64,000 bases of DNA from Actinobacteria bacterium HGW-Actinobacteria-4. Lineage in GTDB: Bacteria > Actinomycetota > Actinomycetes > Actinomycetales > Demequinaceae. Positions 26,001 through 35,795 of this stretch are shown in pieces (the first letter of the stretch is position 1; each line of letters begins with the position of its first letter). The position numbers and the translations under genes are program-made. The notes beneath the pieces are model-generated. The model did not search any database and was not told the origin of the DNA. It worked only from the letters and a program-made list of their open reading frames with translations. Where the stretch lies: positions 223,964 to 287,963 of the forward strand of contig PHEW01000004.1 in assembly GCA_002841315.1 (NCBI GenBank), given 5' to 3'.

Positions 26001-29000
26001 GGAATCCTTCGAGTACTCCCACGACGCCGAAGACGAGACCACAGTGCTGTTCGGAAGCGTCGAGGTACGCGTCTCCAAACGCCCCAAAATGTCATAGCCC
26101 ATCTTGATCGTGCCAGTAGCAGAGTTGATCTCGTCGATCTGACCGTTCTCGTCATAGAAGTAGGTCGACTTGCCCGAGTTCGGGTCCGTGAGATGAATAC
26201 GCTGACCGGCAAGGTTGGACACAAACACCGTGTCGTTACCCTCAGGATCGGTGACGGTCACCCGAGTGCCGCCCTCGAGTTGATCGCCCAACGAGTACTC
26301 CACAAGGGCATCAGCGTCGAGGAACTCGTACTCATAGGTCGTGATGTGCGCGGCGTCCAGGTCGTAGCCCGACTCCGGGTGCAGGACCTGGCTCGTCATC
26401 CGACCCAACACGTCTGTGTGGACCTCGGAGATCGCATCAGAGGCGGACGTGGTGGTCGTCGTACTGGGCTCGTAGGCGTACGTGGTCTCACGGATCTCGT
26501 CGTCGCCGCTCATCAACTTCTCGCTGAGCGCACGCCCCGCCCAGTCGAACTCCGTGACCGAGTACGACTCCACCGAGCTGTAGTCCGGATTCAGCAGCCC
26601 CGACGCCACCGCCGCCGGCTGCGTGTCATACATCGCCGAGGACGTTCTCCACGCGTTGCCGCGCTCGTCGTAATCGGTCGCAACGATCACACGACCGCCG
26701 TCACCACCGGGCGATACCGAGTGCTGCTGACGCACACGCCCGAACCCGTCCAGATAGGTGTACGAACGGTTCACGAAGCACGCGGCTTCTTCACAGTAGA
26801 ACTCGGTGCCGTCGAAGCCCACATGCTGAGCCGACGTCACCACCACGGGCTTGGTGCGCACACCCCAGCCCGGCGCGTAGACGTCGTACGCGAACATCAC
26901 AGACGGGGCGATTTCGTTTGCGTGCAGGCCAGCTACCGCCGCAAATGGCGTTCTCTCGTCGATGTCCACTGGATCAGCTGGATCCTGCAGCTCATCGAAC
27001 GGGTTATCTCTCACGTGCTCGCCGAAACGGTCCCACGCCCAGCCTGCAGTGAGCATTCCCATGGCGTCGTACTCGTAGTACGTGCGGTCGCCATTGACGT
27101 TCGTGGTCTTCACCACGTTGCCACGACGGGGTTCCACCCAGGTGGTGTGCTGGTTGAGGATGACGTCCGGCTGACCTTCTTCGACAACGACAGACTTCAC
27201 GTTGACCGACGACAGACCCATGTCGTCGCGTCCGTACACCCACTTGGTGCGCTCGTTGGGCTCGGATTCACCGACCTGACGGGTCCATGCTTCCTCGATG
27301 CGGCCCTGCTCGTCGTAGGTCGCATTCGCCTCCACGACCTTCGCCGCGGTTTCGTCATACGCAGGTTCAACCAGGCTGGTCTCGCGCGTGGGCAAACCCA
27401 ACTCCGGCGTGTTGTTCTCAAGATCGGTGGAGCCGTCGTAATAGGTGTGGGACTGGCCCGTGAGGGTGCCTGTGCCACACTCGCCGCGGTGACTGTAGGT
27501 GCTTTCGGGGCGCACCAGGTAGGTTCCAGAGTTCCAGCCCGCGGCATCGAAGTACCCGTAAGGGTTGCTCGAGCTGTCCTCGCCTAGGTTCCAGGTGTAC
27601 GTCTGGGTGGTGCAGGTAGTCTCCATCACTTCCTCATCCACTGAGACCTCGGTCTTGGACTCCTTGACCTGGCCCTCTGGCGTGTGAGTGAGCGTCGTCG
27701 TGACCGTGCGCACCTCGTCCGAGGTGACGGGGTCAAACTCCGTTGAGACTGTGGCCTTGGCACGCACCGACGTAGCGCCGCCCAGTGCGAGCTCTCCCCC
27801 ACCGGAGGTCGCCGCACCAAAGATGACCTTGCCCCTGCCCGGCTTGAACCCACCGGCGCCGTCGCCGGAGAATAGTTCGAGCTCGCCGGCCGCGTTGAGC
27901 GCAATGATGTCGTTCCGCCCGTCGCCGTCAAAGTCTCCAGGGCCAGCGATTTGTGGGTACGCAGTGAGTGTGAAGCCGTGCGACTGTTCGGGTTGGGCCG
28001 AAGGATAGGCGACAGCCCCGGGACCCGAATACTCCCTGGTCACGCCGGTGGTCTTGTACACGCCGAGCAAGTCGACCTTGCCGTCGGTGCGCCAGTCGCC
28101 CACACCGACCACGTGCTCGAATATGCCCCATCCGTTGCCGATCTGCACGTACGTCTGGATGTAGCCACCAGCGCCGTTGCCGGTGTAGATCCTGAGAGAG
28201 CCATCCGCTGTCATGCGGCGGATGATGTCGTTGTGGCCGTCGTTGTTGTAGTCGCCGGGCGTGATGAAGTCGCTTCCTCCCCAGCCGGAGCTGTAGACGG
28301 CCGAGTTGTGGGCGGCGAAGGTGCCGGGGCCAGTACCGGCGCGGGCATACATTCTCCCGTTGCTCGCCACGCCAAACAGGTCCGGCTTGCCATCGCCATT
28401 CCAGTCACCTGGCGCGATGATGTGCTCATACATGCCGAAGCCGCCGTTCACGGTGACCCCGTCTGCGAGCGTCACACCGCCGCGACCGTCGCCTTCGTAG
28501 AGCGTGAGCGCTCCGGTGGACGACCACACCAACAGATCAGGGTGGCCGTTTCCGCTGACGTCTCCTGGGGTCAGAACGTCTCTTACGGTGATACCACTCA
28601 GATCAACGACTTCAACCAGTTCCGGGTCGAGCACTCGCTCCACCGCATAGTTCGTGTGGCTCTCCGAGACCACACGGCCCAGGTTGTCGAGTGTTCGAGA
28701 TGCCGCGAGCCGGCCCTGCAGGGCCAGGTGGTCGACGACGACCTCGCCGTCGGTCATGCGAGTGATCGAGGCGGCCTGCCTGTCGGTGTTGCCCAGGTAG
28801 TTGCCGTCCAGTCCGCGGTAGTACTGGTTACGTGACGTGGTGGTCAGTGGGCCAACAACCCACTGGTCGGGCTGTCCCTCTTCCTTCACCAGATCTAGTC
28901 CCGTGGTGACCTCGACGGTCTCGTAGCCGCGCCAGTCGGTCCAGGTAGCGTCGCCGTAGCCGATCACGTTGAGCCCACCTCCGGCATACGCCCAGGCCGG

Positions 29001-31694
29001 GGTACCCAGATAGTTGTAGTGGAAGACCTGCTTGTCCCAGTTCGTGTCGAGGTCGACCAGTTCGATGCTGTCCACCAAGTACTTGTGATACACGGCAGTG
29101 GTTGACCCGGTCTTGACGCGGTAACAGTCGCTATGCGGTTTGGTCCAGTCAACGAGGGCATACCACGTGGTGTAGGTAGTATCCGCAGCGCCTGCCGTGG
29201 GGCAGTGGCGGTGAGTGGTGTTCTCCCCTGCGACCTGGTGGTCAGTGTGGTAGTTGACCTTGATCATGCCGCCAAGCTCGTTGACCACCTCGGTGATGCG
29301 GCGCTTCTTCTGACGGGTCTTGGGGTTTGCGACCGTGTAGTCGACCCGGTTGTCGAACTCGGCGCCAATGAACTTGATCGCGTAGGTGTCGAGGGCACCA
29401 GCGTTAGGTTCGGCAACCGTGGCCTGCGTGTGGTCGTAGGAGCGCGTGTAGACAGAGTCCAACCACAAAGACTTGGGGTTACCGTCTGTGGGCATCGCGA
29501 ACACCGTGACCAACTGCATGGTCGCCACCGCGGTCCAAACGGCGGTGCCTTCCAGCTCAGGTGCGACGAACACCTCGGTGGTGATCTGCGACAAGCGCTG
29601 CTTCTTGAAGAACGCCGGCGTGTTCTGCGCCGTGGTGCAGTTGCCCACAGCACAAATCAGGTCGCTAGGGACGTCCGGGTACGAAGCCGACTCGGTACCT
29701 GTGGGGGCATCGCACTTTTCAAGGTGCTCCGCAATCATCGGATTGTAGTAGTCGCTTTCCTCCGTGCACCGGAACTCATACTCAAACACCACGCGCGCCT
29801 CTGCGTGGACGTGCTCGCCTTCATCGTCCAGGATCGCACCGTACTCGATGCGAAGCGGGTAGATCGCCGCATCGTACGGCGCGGACTTGGCTGCTACTCC
29901 GTCGACCGCGTAGCGGTTCTGTTCCGTTTCATAGAAGTAGGTGGTCTCGTAACCGAGCGGGTCCACCGCTTTGGACAGCATCCATCGGTATGTGCGCTCA
30001 CACGCGGTAGTCCCACACGTGGGCTCACCGGTGTTGTTGGAACGCACTGGAACTACCGCCTCAGAATCCGTGCCCGGGTCGCCCGGTCCGTTGCCGAGGA
30101 TGTAGCGCGAACCGTCAGGAGTCGCGACCTCGAAGTACTCGCCCTGTACCGGGTCCACGGTCGCGTTGTGTCGGAGCACGCGCAACCCGGACTCGTCGGC
30201 TGTCCGGTAGCGACTGCCCCCGGTGAAGTCGCCGTCCCACACCAACACGTGCGTTTGACCCCCCAGGCTCATCACATACGGCGCCTGCAACGGCGCGTTG
30301 CTGTAGGGCGAGTACCAGCACAGATCCAACTTGGTACTGGCCATGCCGTCATCAGCACACGACTTGTACTGGCGTTCAATGTAACTGGTAGCCATCGACC
30401 AGCCGTCACCAATGATGGACGCCTGCGGGTTGGCCGATGCCGTCTGACCGTCCACGGTCGCGGAACTGTAGTCCAGGCTCACCTGGGGCGCCGGGCCGAA
30501 GCTCGCCGGCGGCACCTCCACGGGCACCGAGTACGTGAATGCGCCGGACTGCTCGCCCACCGCCCACGAACCGATCGGGCTCAAATCGGTCGCAGCGAAG
30601 GACCCACCAGGCCCGGCCGCACCGGCAACGGCAGCAAGAATCGTGCCGGAACCGGAGCCACCCGCAAAACGCAAACCCTGGGACTCAGCGACTGATTGCA
30701 CCAGGTCCCCTGATCGCACCCCGGTACCCACCTGCATCCCGGCGCCGTAGCGACCAACTTCGCCGTCCAAGCGCAACCCGGGCGCAGCATCGGCCGGAAC
30801 CGTCGCCATCAACACACCATTGTCATCCCGGTAGGTGTGCAACGGCACACCATCGGAGCAGCCACGCTTGGTGGGCATAGTCAGCACACACTCGGGGAAC
30901 GCCATGATGGTCAGGCGCCCACCATAGTCACCTCCGTACAGGTGGTCCACCCCCGAGGTGTCGATGGCGATGTCCACCCAAGACGCATCAGTGCTTAAGG
31001 GGGCGGCCATGGCGACCGTGAGCGCGAACGCGCTGCCCGGGATCGCGTCGCTTGCGGGGAACGTGTCCACCACAATCTGGTCGCCAGGAACCGCGCGCGG
31101 CAAAGCCAGCATGGTGAGGTCCGGGCGGCCTGTGGTGACAGGCAGAACTTCGAGGATCGCTTCCGGGTTGGCCGATGCGTGGGCTGACTCGATCGGCGCG
31201 GTCGCGGCACCGCGCACGGCGTCGTATTGCCCGAGCGTGGACGGGTCTTGGTTGGTGCTGTCGGCGCGCACCCACAGGCCTTCGCTGACGATGTCCTGCT
31301 CAAGCTCAGCCGGAGGCTGGACGGTGATGAGCTGGCTCGTGATCTCCGGCAGACGCACCACTGCTTCACGGCCACCCAGGTCTGGTGTCTGCGGCAACTC
31401 ACGCGGCTCAAACCCCTCACCTTCCACGGGCCTCAGGGGCTCCTGAACAGTTGGCTCAGTCTCAAGTTCTTGAGGTGTGACACTGTCCTTGGCGGGTTCC
31501 TCAACAGTCTCGTCAGGGGCCGGCACCGTGGTTGGTTGTTCGGGGACGATGGTGTCCTCAACAGCCGGGGATGGCTCCGGTCTGGGCTCCACTTGTGCGT
31601 TGACCGGGCTTGACGTCACCACCATCAGACCGATCGCGACCACGGCCGCCAGTCCCCAACGTTGAGCCAGTTCGGTATCAGCAATCCGGATCAT
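23097..31694 (-). CDS. Secreted Rhs/YD-repeat polymorphic toxin with Ntox44-like tip
   Basis: 2865 residues. A Sec signal peptide covers about 10-35, and a Pro/Glu-rich segment about 35-120. An SpvB-like module follows near 365-435 (LSPIGSWAVGEQSGAFTYSV). FG-GAP/VCBS repeats occupy about 1030-1285 (APGDWNGDGKPDLFG, AGPGDFDGDGRNDII), then many YD repeats. The Rhs core RYYDPTLGRFLSPDPL ends near residue 2610. The last 255 residues are an unrelated tip with KVDLHLPG and DSLGNMQFGYMMASWG, resembling the Ntox44 family (predicted nuclease). The start overlaps the upstream stop by ATGA; a longer start at 31712 is less likely. Presumably it kills neighbouring cells, with lipoprotein A as immunity. 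Confidence 0.93.
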   Translation of the reverse strand: MIRIADTELAQRWGLAAVVAIGLMVVTSSPVNAQVEPRPEPSPAVEDTIVPEQPTTVPAPDETVEEPAKDSVTPQELETEPTVQEPLRPVEGEGFEPRELPQTPDLGGREAVVRLPEITSQLITVQPPAELEQDIVSEGLWVRADSTNQDPSTLGQYDAVRGAATAPIESAHASANPEAILEVLPVTTGRPDLTMLALPRAVPGDQIVVDTFPASDAIPGSAFALTVAMAAPLSTDASWVDIAIDTSGVDHLYGGDYGGRLTIMAFPECVLTMPTKRGCSDGVPLHTYRDDNGVLMATVPADAAPGLRLDGEVGRYGAGMQVGTGVRSGDLVQSVAESQGLRFAGGSGSGTILAAVAGAAGPGGSFAATDLSPIGSWAVGEQSGAFTYSVPVEVPPASFGPAPQVSLDYSSATVDGQTASANPQASIIGDGWSMATSYIERQYKSCADDGMASTKLDLCWYSPYSNAPLQAPYVMSLGGQTHVLVWDGDFTGGSRYRTADESGLRVLRHNATVDPVQGEYFEVATPDGSRYILGNGPGDPGTDSEAVVPVRSNNTGEPTCGTTACERTYRWMLSKAVDPLGYETTYFYETEQNRYAVDGVAAKSAPYDAAIYPLRIEYGAILDDEGEHVHAEARVVFEYEFRCTEESDYYNPMIAEHLEKCDAPTGTESASYPDVPSDLICAVGNCTTAQNTPAFFKKQRLSQITTEVFVAPELEGTAVWTAVATMQLVTVFAMPTDGNPKSLWLDSVYTRSYDHTQATVAEPNAGALDTYAIKFIGAEFDNRVDYTVANPKTRQKKRRITEVVNELGGMIKVNYHTDHQVAGENTTHRHCPTAGAADTTYTTWYALVDWTKPHSDCYRVKTGSTTAVYHKYLVDSIELVDLDTNWDKQVFHYNYLGTPAWAYAGGGLNVIGYGDATWTDWRGYETVEVTTGLDLVKEEGQPDQWVVGPLTTTSRNQYYRGLDGNYLGNTDRQAASITRMTDGEVVVDHLALQGRLAASRTLDNLGRVVSESHTNYAVERVLDPELVEVVDLSGITVRDVLTPGDVSGNGHPDLLVWSSTGALTLYEGDGRGGVTLADGVTVNGGFGMYEHIIAPGDWNGDGKPDLFGVASNGRMYARAGTGPGTFAAHNSAVYSSGWGGSDFITPGDYNNDGHNDIIRRMTADGSLRIYTGNGAGGYIQTYVQIGNGWGIFEHVVGVGDWRTDGKVDLLGVYKTTGVTREYSGPGAVAYPSAQPEQSHGFTLTAYPQIAGPGDFDGDGRNDIIALNAAGELELFSGDGAGGFKPGRGKVIFGAATSGGGELALGGATSVRAKATVSTEFDPVTSDEVRTVTTTLTHTPEGQVKESKTEVSVDEEVMETTCTTQTYTWNLGEDSSSNPYGYFDAAGWNSGTYLVRPESTYSHRGECGTGTLTGQSHTYYDGSTDLENNTPELGLPTRETSLVEPAYDETAAKVVEANATYDEQGRIEEAWTRQVGESEPNERTKWVYGRDDMGLSSVNVKSVVVEEGQPDVILNQHTTWVEPRRGNVVKTTNVNGDRTYYEYDAMGMLTAGWAWDRFGEHVRDNPFDELQDPADPVDIDERTPFAAVAGLHANEIAPSVMFAYDVYAPGWGVRTKPVVVTSAQHVGFDGTEFYCEEAACFVNRSYTYLDGFGRVRQQHSVSPGGDGGRVIVATDYDERGNAWRTSSAMYDTQPAAVASGLLNPDYSSVESYSVTEFDWAGRALSEKLMSGDDEIRETTYAYEPSTTTTTSASDAISEVHTDVLGRMTSQVLHPESGYDLDAAHITTYEYEFLDADALVEYSLGDQLEGGTRVTVTDPEGNDTVFVSNLAGQRIHLTDPNSGKSTYFYDENGQIDEINSATGTIKMGYDILGRLETRTSTLPNSTVVSSSASWEYSKDSPHVGVLEKETATTVVGAGTLTAVALTTETTMNYGDDTNVLHRPLSSTTTLPTHPSLGDLSNHSYTRTFDYGDDPLGRARVTLPAVGGLLQETPITQYNRFGQAVSMEIIGVDGATTVTTPVVTGVVYDNIGRFVSRTYANTVTRSLTYDNVTGAVESLQASYVDDAELTKYIQHDDFEHDEVGRVTSIVDGVNRPSAVASELYGAQCFVYDDFNRLAAAWTEFTSDTESFTCESVAPATGETWWSEGPGGSSLAGAALGGTGHAGTAYATQWSYSDSGRITSISNLVADAALVKTFNYDESDAFHAVKGVESQTQIVVSDDFASNTYTGSSGWASGWVEAGDDGSASTGLVSVADAIITFTGVVSPGVNAVLARDLDVTDQVAAEVSVNVAHGVLDLDASDSFRVTVTNDADPVASVSEMITGDMVSAWDAGNPTTSTTPVSVDASSLLPATTLTVSLEVVSGVTGTDSVDVEQVHVTDVTVTLMDAPSSDLYGYDDAGRMISRTVGDVVTTFVWDVSSNLVSTTATVGVQPPVTTMYVYDAGGQRVARIGEESATAYFGDTEIEDPNTDELVEDDLTATRYYTFAGATVAMKDATGLKYLIGDIQGSATFTMLDARDSEGNPDWAESTITRNAYTPYGTIRGADNLTTDRGWLGQTEDHHTGLMYLNARYYDPTLGRFLSPDPLMDPGDPRTLDRYRYADNNPVMLKDASGLCSVHMNAKELEDCANASKNSGEILRKVKQQAYSDQAGIKRGWAEQVRRLNSPPELSMLVIGRMVALTSDWNSSPTADYIRTLDSSRLNYILREGLRPVMSLDFGALMRNYYRVGYGLLSSGPNDYTEEYMAVAGLFRYWRTGGPHDFKTYERAEFGMSYKVDLHLPGTESTVRADSLGNMQFGYMMASWGVDLENALGGSNSGGPAGKIDQLDDQSIVAGYELYSLHPDGLTTEDMLSYLQSDAYLKTVPLAAG
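24909..25444. repeat. Parent copy of the Rhs segment duplicated at 18756-19294 and 20728-21185
   Basis: This internal part of the Rhs gene (coding minus strand) is the source-like copy of the two orphan fragments. It codes for the WWSEGPGGSSLAG and DAFHAVKGVESQT region ahead of the Rhs core. Similarity stops at the same point on one side (about 25444) in both fragments. Confidence 0.85.
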
Positions 31695-33688
31695 GGTGCC
31701 ACCCCCACGCACTCGGTGTCAGTGACAACGACGGCATTCACGACCGTGTCACACACAGTTGGGACGTCGTTCGGGTCAACTCCGGGGATCCTGAAGCCCC
31801 ACGTTGGCACCGCCGCATCCGCAGACTCGAGCTTCGCGTCCCGCGCCTTCACCGAGACCTTGTAGACCGCTCCGGGCGTCAGCGCAAACGGAATGGAAAG
31901 CGTCGACACGTTCTCAGAGAGCACCGACGAGCCCACAAGGCCGTCCACCACCAGCACACCATCTTGGTAGATGGAGAACGCAGCCTGAACGTAGCCGCCA
32001 TTGGGATCGCTCACCTTCGCGCCGAGCGTCACCGCACCCGGCTCCAACAGCACCGTGGCGCCGTCGCCGGGAATGCTGCCGTTAAGTGTCACGTCCGTGG
32101 GTGTGTTCGGCGCCATGTTGTACGTGTACGACAAGTACGGTCGTTGCGAAGACGTGCCCCAATCACGCGAGTAGAAACGCTTCCAGAAGAAGTTGTCTGT
32201 CTCGCTACCCGCATCGATGCGTACCGCATGGGTCGTGACTGTCGACTCCGACCAGTACTTCACCATGTCAGTGATACCCACGCTCACCCAACCACCTGCG
32301 CACGACGCCGAGTACCCCTTGGTGGCGTTCGTCGTAGACGAGTTCAACGAGTATGCTGCCGGCTGCGTGCTCCACGTCGTCGAACCGAAGGCAGCCTCGG
32401 CCGTATACGCAGTCCAGTTACGTGAACTACACGACCACGAATGGTTGTTCCACAAATACAAACTCGCGGACGTGATGTCCACGTGCTTGATGTTGGAAGT
32501 GTTGAAGTTCACGAACGTGCGGTAGCGCGACACTCCCGAATCCGGAGTCCCGATGAATAACTCAGGACCAGTGCTGTATGACGAGGTCGGATAGTTCGAG
32601 CGCACATACAGGTCACCTGAGGTCCCCATCGTGGGGTCAATCACCACCGGATAGACCGTGTCCTCAGACGCAAGCCACGCAGGATCCGCCGTCAACGCGA
32701 TCAGCGTTGACTCTCCCGTGTGGGTGGCCTGCATCGCAAGGGGGACCTCCACAGGCAACTCCCTGCCCTCCGTGGCCCGTTCAATGGCATCGACCGTTGC
32801 CGACGGCAAGATGCCCTCACCAGGCCGCATCCCAGGCGACAAGTTGATCGCGTTCTCCCACGGCTCTAGGACAGGCTGAGCCTGCTTACGATCCTCGGAC
32901 GCGTCCCATGCCATGGCAGCGGGAATAGACGCGACCTCGTCACCCGCGGGATCCAGGATCGCTAGACTCCCATCATCCCGGTCCACCACACTGCCCCCAT
33001 CGACGGCAAGCTCAAAGTGCCAGTCGCTGAACTGCGCCGCCGCCGCAGGGGTGTGAAGCACATAGAACTGCTCAAAGCCGGTGGCGAAAAGGTCCACCAC
33101 ATAGTCAACGCCGGGCGCGATGTCCCGGTAAGTCGCACGCGGACCTTCCAACTCAACAGGCGGCAAAACGCTACCGTCCCACAGCACCGTCACCGATACA
33201 TCAGACCCAGCGATGCCGGACGTGAGAATGTAGTCAGCAGGCGCGCCGCCAGAGTTGAGCGCAAAGTCTTGACCGTAGGCAGTGGGCCGTACCAAGCCGT
33301 CGGCATCAACGCGAAGCCGAGTATTGATGCGCGACCAATCGGAGGCGCTGGCACCATCTCCGTCCACCACCACCCACTCAGTGCCCGAATACACATCCGC
33401 ACGCCACGTCCCATCCGGCAGCGCAAACACCTGCTCCGTTGCGGTGCGTTGAGACAAATCCTCCACCGCCTGCCCCAACGCGAACGCAGACGCCTGCGCC
33501 CCACTGGGACTTGGCGCCACAAGATCTGAAGGACGGAATGGGCCATCGAGACTTCCCAAGGGTGTCACAGACAACGGCGCGTGGACATCTGCACCCGCCA
33601 CGGCACCCGGCATCACGACTGCGATCGCGGTCAGCGCGACCATGGCCAGCTTGGTGCGGCCCGCACCTGTGCGCCCTGCGTTCATCAC
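31691..33688 (-). CDS. Secreted DNRLRE-domain protein coupled to the Rhs toxin
   Basis: 665 residues with a signal peptide (about 12-34). The middle (about 340-520) is a DNRLRE/CBM96-type module (DLYVRSNYPTSSYSTG, RYRTFVNFNTSNI, ASLYLWNNHSWSC, RPYLSYTYN) that is usually associated with cell-wall or carbohydrate attachment. A fibronectin-like segment follows. Bacillus WapA carries such a module in the same polypeptide as its YD repeats. Here it is a separate gene whose stop overlaps the Rhs start by ATGA, so the two are probably made together in fixed ratio. The first or second ATG may be the start. Confidence 0.88.
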   Translation of the reverse strand: MMNAGRTGAGRTKLAMVALTAIAVVMPGAVAGADVHAPLSVTPLGSLDGPFRPSDLVAPSPSGAQASAFALGQAVEDLSQRTATEQVFALPDGTWRADVYSGTEWVVVDGDGASASDWSRINTRLRVDADGLVRPTAYGQDFALNSGGAPADYILTSGIAGSDVSVTVLWDGSVLPPVELEGPRATYRDIAPGVDYVVDLFATGFEQFYVLHTPAAAAQFSDWHFELAVDGGSVVDRDDGSLAILDPAGDEVASIPAAMAWDASEDRKQAQPVLEPWENAINLSPGMRPGEGILPSATVDAIERATEGRELPVEVPLAMQATHTGESTLIALTADPAWLASEDTVYPVVIDPTMGTSGDLYVRSNYPTSSYSTGPELFIGTPDSGVSRYRTFVNFNTSNIKHVDITSASLYLWNNHSWSCSSRNWTAYTAEAAFGSTTWSTQPAAYSLNSSTTNATKGYSASCAGGWVSVGITDMVKYWSESTVTTHAVRIDAGSETDNFFWKRFYSRDWGTSSQRPYLSYTYNMAPNTPTDVTLNGSIPGDGATVLLEPGAVTLGAKVSDPNGGYVQAAFSIYQDGVLVVDGLVGSSVLSENVSTLSIPFALTPGAVYKVSVKARDAKLESADAAVPTWGFRIPGVDPNDVPTVCDTVVNAVVVTDTECVGVAP

Positions 33689-33743
33689 TCCCCCAGACAG
33701 TGGATAACCCCCAGGGGCTAGCCAGAATCTAGCGGAAGGTCTT

Positions 33744-33759
33744 GGGGTTACACAACCCC
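33744..33759. terminator. Possible hairpin after pdxT
   Basis: GGGGTT-ACAC-AACCCC forms a perfect 6-bp stem with a 4-base loop between the pdxT stop and the DNRLRE gene. There is no clear U-run, so function is uncertain. It could separate the vitamin B6 operon from the toxin operon. Confidence 0.4.
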
Positions 33760-33772
33760 CAGTTTGCAGGCG

Positions 33773-34384
33773 CTACTCGTCACTTTCCGCGATCAAAGCG
33801 AGCAATGCCTCATGCACACGCGAGTCGCCCGAGATCTCGGGATGGAACGCCGTAGCAATACAACGCCGATACCGGACGGCTACGACCTTGCCGCCATGAG
33901 CATCGGCCGTAGCCAAGACCTCAACCTCAGGATCATGCGCCTCGACCCACGGGGCTCGAATAAACGTGGCGTGCATCGACGACCCATCCGGCACCCACGT
34001 CAGCTCCACTTCAGAAGAGTCCACCTGCCGCCCAAAGGCATTGCGGCGCACCGTCATGGGGATCGCGTCCAGTGTCTGCTGCCCCTCGATCCCTCCCAGG
34101 ATGTCCCGCGCCATCAGGATCATCCCGGCACAGGAGCCCAAGGTTGGCAGCCCGCCCGCAATCGCGTCCTTGACCGGCCCAAACAGATCAAACGCACGCA
34201 GCAACTTGTCGATGGTCGTGGATTCGCCGCCGGGCAACACCAGCGCGTCAACGGACTCAAGCTCGGATGCCCGCCGCACCAACACCACCGTGGCGCCCAG
34301 TGACTCCAACACCGCCCGGTGCTCGCGCACGTCCCCCTGCAGCGCCAGCACGCCCACCACGGGAGCGGGCCGCGCCGCGCTCAC
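33773..34384 (-). CDS. pdxT: Pyridoxal 5'-phosphate synthase glutaminase subunit PdxT
   Basis: 203 residues from GTG at 34384, overlapping the Nudix stop by 4 bp. It supplies ammonia to PdxS. The class I glutaminase nucleophile is Cys in GSCAGMILMA, with LPGGEST near residue 50; the His/Glu pair is in TAFHPEIS. An ATG at 34423 would extend 13 residues into the Nudix gene and is not needed. Confidence 0.95.
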   Translation of the reverse strand: MSAARPAPVVGVLALQGDVREHRAVLESLGATVVLVRRASELESVDALVLPGGESTTIDKLLRAFDLFGPVKDAIAGGLPTLGSCAGMILMARDILGGIEGQQTLDAIPMTVRRNAFGRQVDSSEVELTWVPDGSSMHATFIRAPWVEAHDPEVEVLATADAHGGKVVAVRYRRCIATAFHPEISGDSRVHEALLALIAESDE

Positions 34385-34893
34385 ACGTTCTCCCGGCCCA
34401 GATGCCGCAGCGTGCCGTCCCACGGCGAGACCGTCGCGAGTAGCCGCCCCAACGTGGTGGGAAACACCTCGATGTCCAGGCTCAGCACCTGGGCAGGCGT
34501 GAACCAGCGCAGATCATCGAGCGTCTGCAGCTCGGCATCAGTCAGCACGCGTTCCACCGTGGGCCCGGTCGCGTCAATACGCGCCACGAAGAACTGCTCG
34601 TGCTGCACGTAGGGCTGCTCCATGAAATCGAACACCGCCGTGCGCTCCCACACAGGCCCCTGCAGCTGGCTGTCAGGGACGTCGTAGCCGGTCTCCTCGA
34701 GCAGCTCGCGGCGCGCGGCATCCCGGTGCGATTCCGAGCCATCAAGCCCGCCGCCCGGAGTGAACCACCACGAGCGCGCCGGCTGATGAGGATCGTGCCC
34801 ACGCAGCAACAGCACGCGACCATCGCCGTCAAACAGCAGCACGCGCGCGGCCTCGCGCGCGATAGCCGTGGACTCCACGGGAACGGCTACCAA
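34381..34893 (-). CDS. Nudix hydrolase
   Basis: 170 residues with a complete Nudix box running from [19 protein letters not shown] into EETGYD (about 47-70). Such enzymes cleave nucleoside diphosphates linked to other groups; the substrate is not predictable. It lies between pdxS and pdxT and overlaps both by a few bases, a placement seen in other actinobacteria, so it is expressed with the vitamin B6 genes. Confidence 0.92.
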   Translation of the reverse strand: MVAVPVESTAIAREAARVLLFDGDGRVLLLRGHDPHQPARSWWFTPGGGLDGSESHRDAARRELLEETGYDVPDSQLQGPVWERTAVFDFMEQPYVQHEQFFVARIDATGPTVERVLTDAELQTLDDLRWFTPAQVLSLDIEVFPTTLGRLLATVSPWDGTLRHLGRENV

Positions 34894-35795
34894 CCGCGTT
34901 CGGCCAGGCGGTGGGGCTCGGGAACGTCGTCCACGTTGATGCCCACCATCGCCTCACCCAAACCGCGCGACACCTCCGCGATCACCGAGGGGTCGTCAAA
35001 GAACGTGGTGGCCTTCACGATGGCCTTGGCGCGCTCGGCGGGGTTCCCGGACTTGAAGATGCCCGATCCCACAAACACGCCCTCCGCGCCCAGCTGCATC
35101 ATCATCGCGGCGTCTGCGGGAGTAGCAATGCCACCGGCGGTGAACATCACCACGGGCAGCTTGCCGGTCTTCGCGACCTCCTGAACCAGCTGAATGGGCG
35201 CCTGGAGTTCCTTGGCAGCCACGTACAGCTCGTCCTCGGGCAGCGAGGACAGCCGCGCGATCTCCGCACGGATGGTCCGCATGTGCTTGGTCGCGTTGGA
35301 CACGTCACCGGTGCCTGCCTCGCCCTTCGAGCGAATCATGGCCGCGCCCTCAGAAATGCGGCGTAGCGCCTCGCCCAAGTTCGTGGCACCGCACACAAAC
35401 GGAACGGTGAACTTCCACTTGTCGATGTGGTGGGCATAGTCCGCGGGGGTCAACACCTCGGATTCATCCACGTAGTCAACGCCCAGGCTTTCCAGCACTT
35501 GGGCTTCCACAAAGTGGCCGATGCGCGCCTTCGCCATCACCGGAATGGACACGGCGGCGATGATGCCGTCAATGAGATCCGGGTCGCTCATCCGGGCCAC
35601 TCCGCCTTGTGAGCGAATGTCTGCGGGCACCCGCTCCAGCGCCATCACCGCCACCGCACCGGCGTCTTCGGCAATCTTGGCCTGATCAGCGTTGACCACG
35701 TCCATGATCACGCCACCCTTGAGCATCTCGGCCATGCCGCGCTTGACCAGGTCGGTTCCTACCTGAGGCGAGGGGGCATCGGCTTGCTTGCTCAT
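34887..35795 (-). CDS. pdxS: Pyridoxal 5'-phosphate synthase lyase subunit PdxS
   Basis: 302-residue TIM-barrel enzyme that builds pyridoxal phosphate from ribose 5-phosphate, glyceraldehyde 3-phosphate and ammonia. Family landmarks are [16 protein letters not shown] near the N-terminus, [19 protein letters not shown] and [19 protein letters not shown]. The catalytic lysines are in conserved context. The gene overlaps the upstream glycosyltransferase stop. Confidence 0.97.
   Translation of the reverse strand: MSKQADAPSPQVGTDLVKRGMAEMLKGGVIMDVVNADQAKIAEDAGAVAVMALERVPADIRSQGGVARMSDPDLIDGIIAAVSIPVMAKARIGHFVEAQVLESLGVDYVDESEVLTPADYAHHIDKWKFTVPFVCGATNLGEALRRISEGAAMIRSKGEAGTGDVSNATKHMRTIRAEIARLSSLPEDELYVAAKELQAPIQLVQEVAKTGKLPVVMFTAGGIATPADAAMMMQLGAEGVFVGSGIFKSGNPAERAKAIVKATTFFDDPSVIAEVSRGLGEAMVGINVDDVPEPHRLAERGW

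Noticed and set aside
24825..27587. 920-codon plus-strand open frame inside the Rhs gene
   Set aside because: It is antisense to the well supported Rhs gene, Arg/His-rich, without any recognisable domain; a high-GC shadow.
29133..30695. 520-codon plus-strand open frame inside the Rhs gene
   Set aside because: Shadow of the Rhs coding region, Arg/Val-rich and without domain.
33700..33712. DnaA-box-like TTATCCAC sequence near the toxin operon
   Set aside because: A single isolated match with no cluster, no origin genes; expected by chance.
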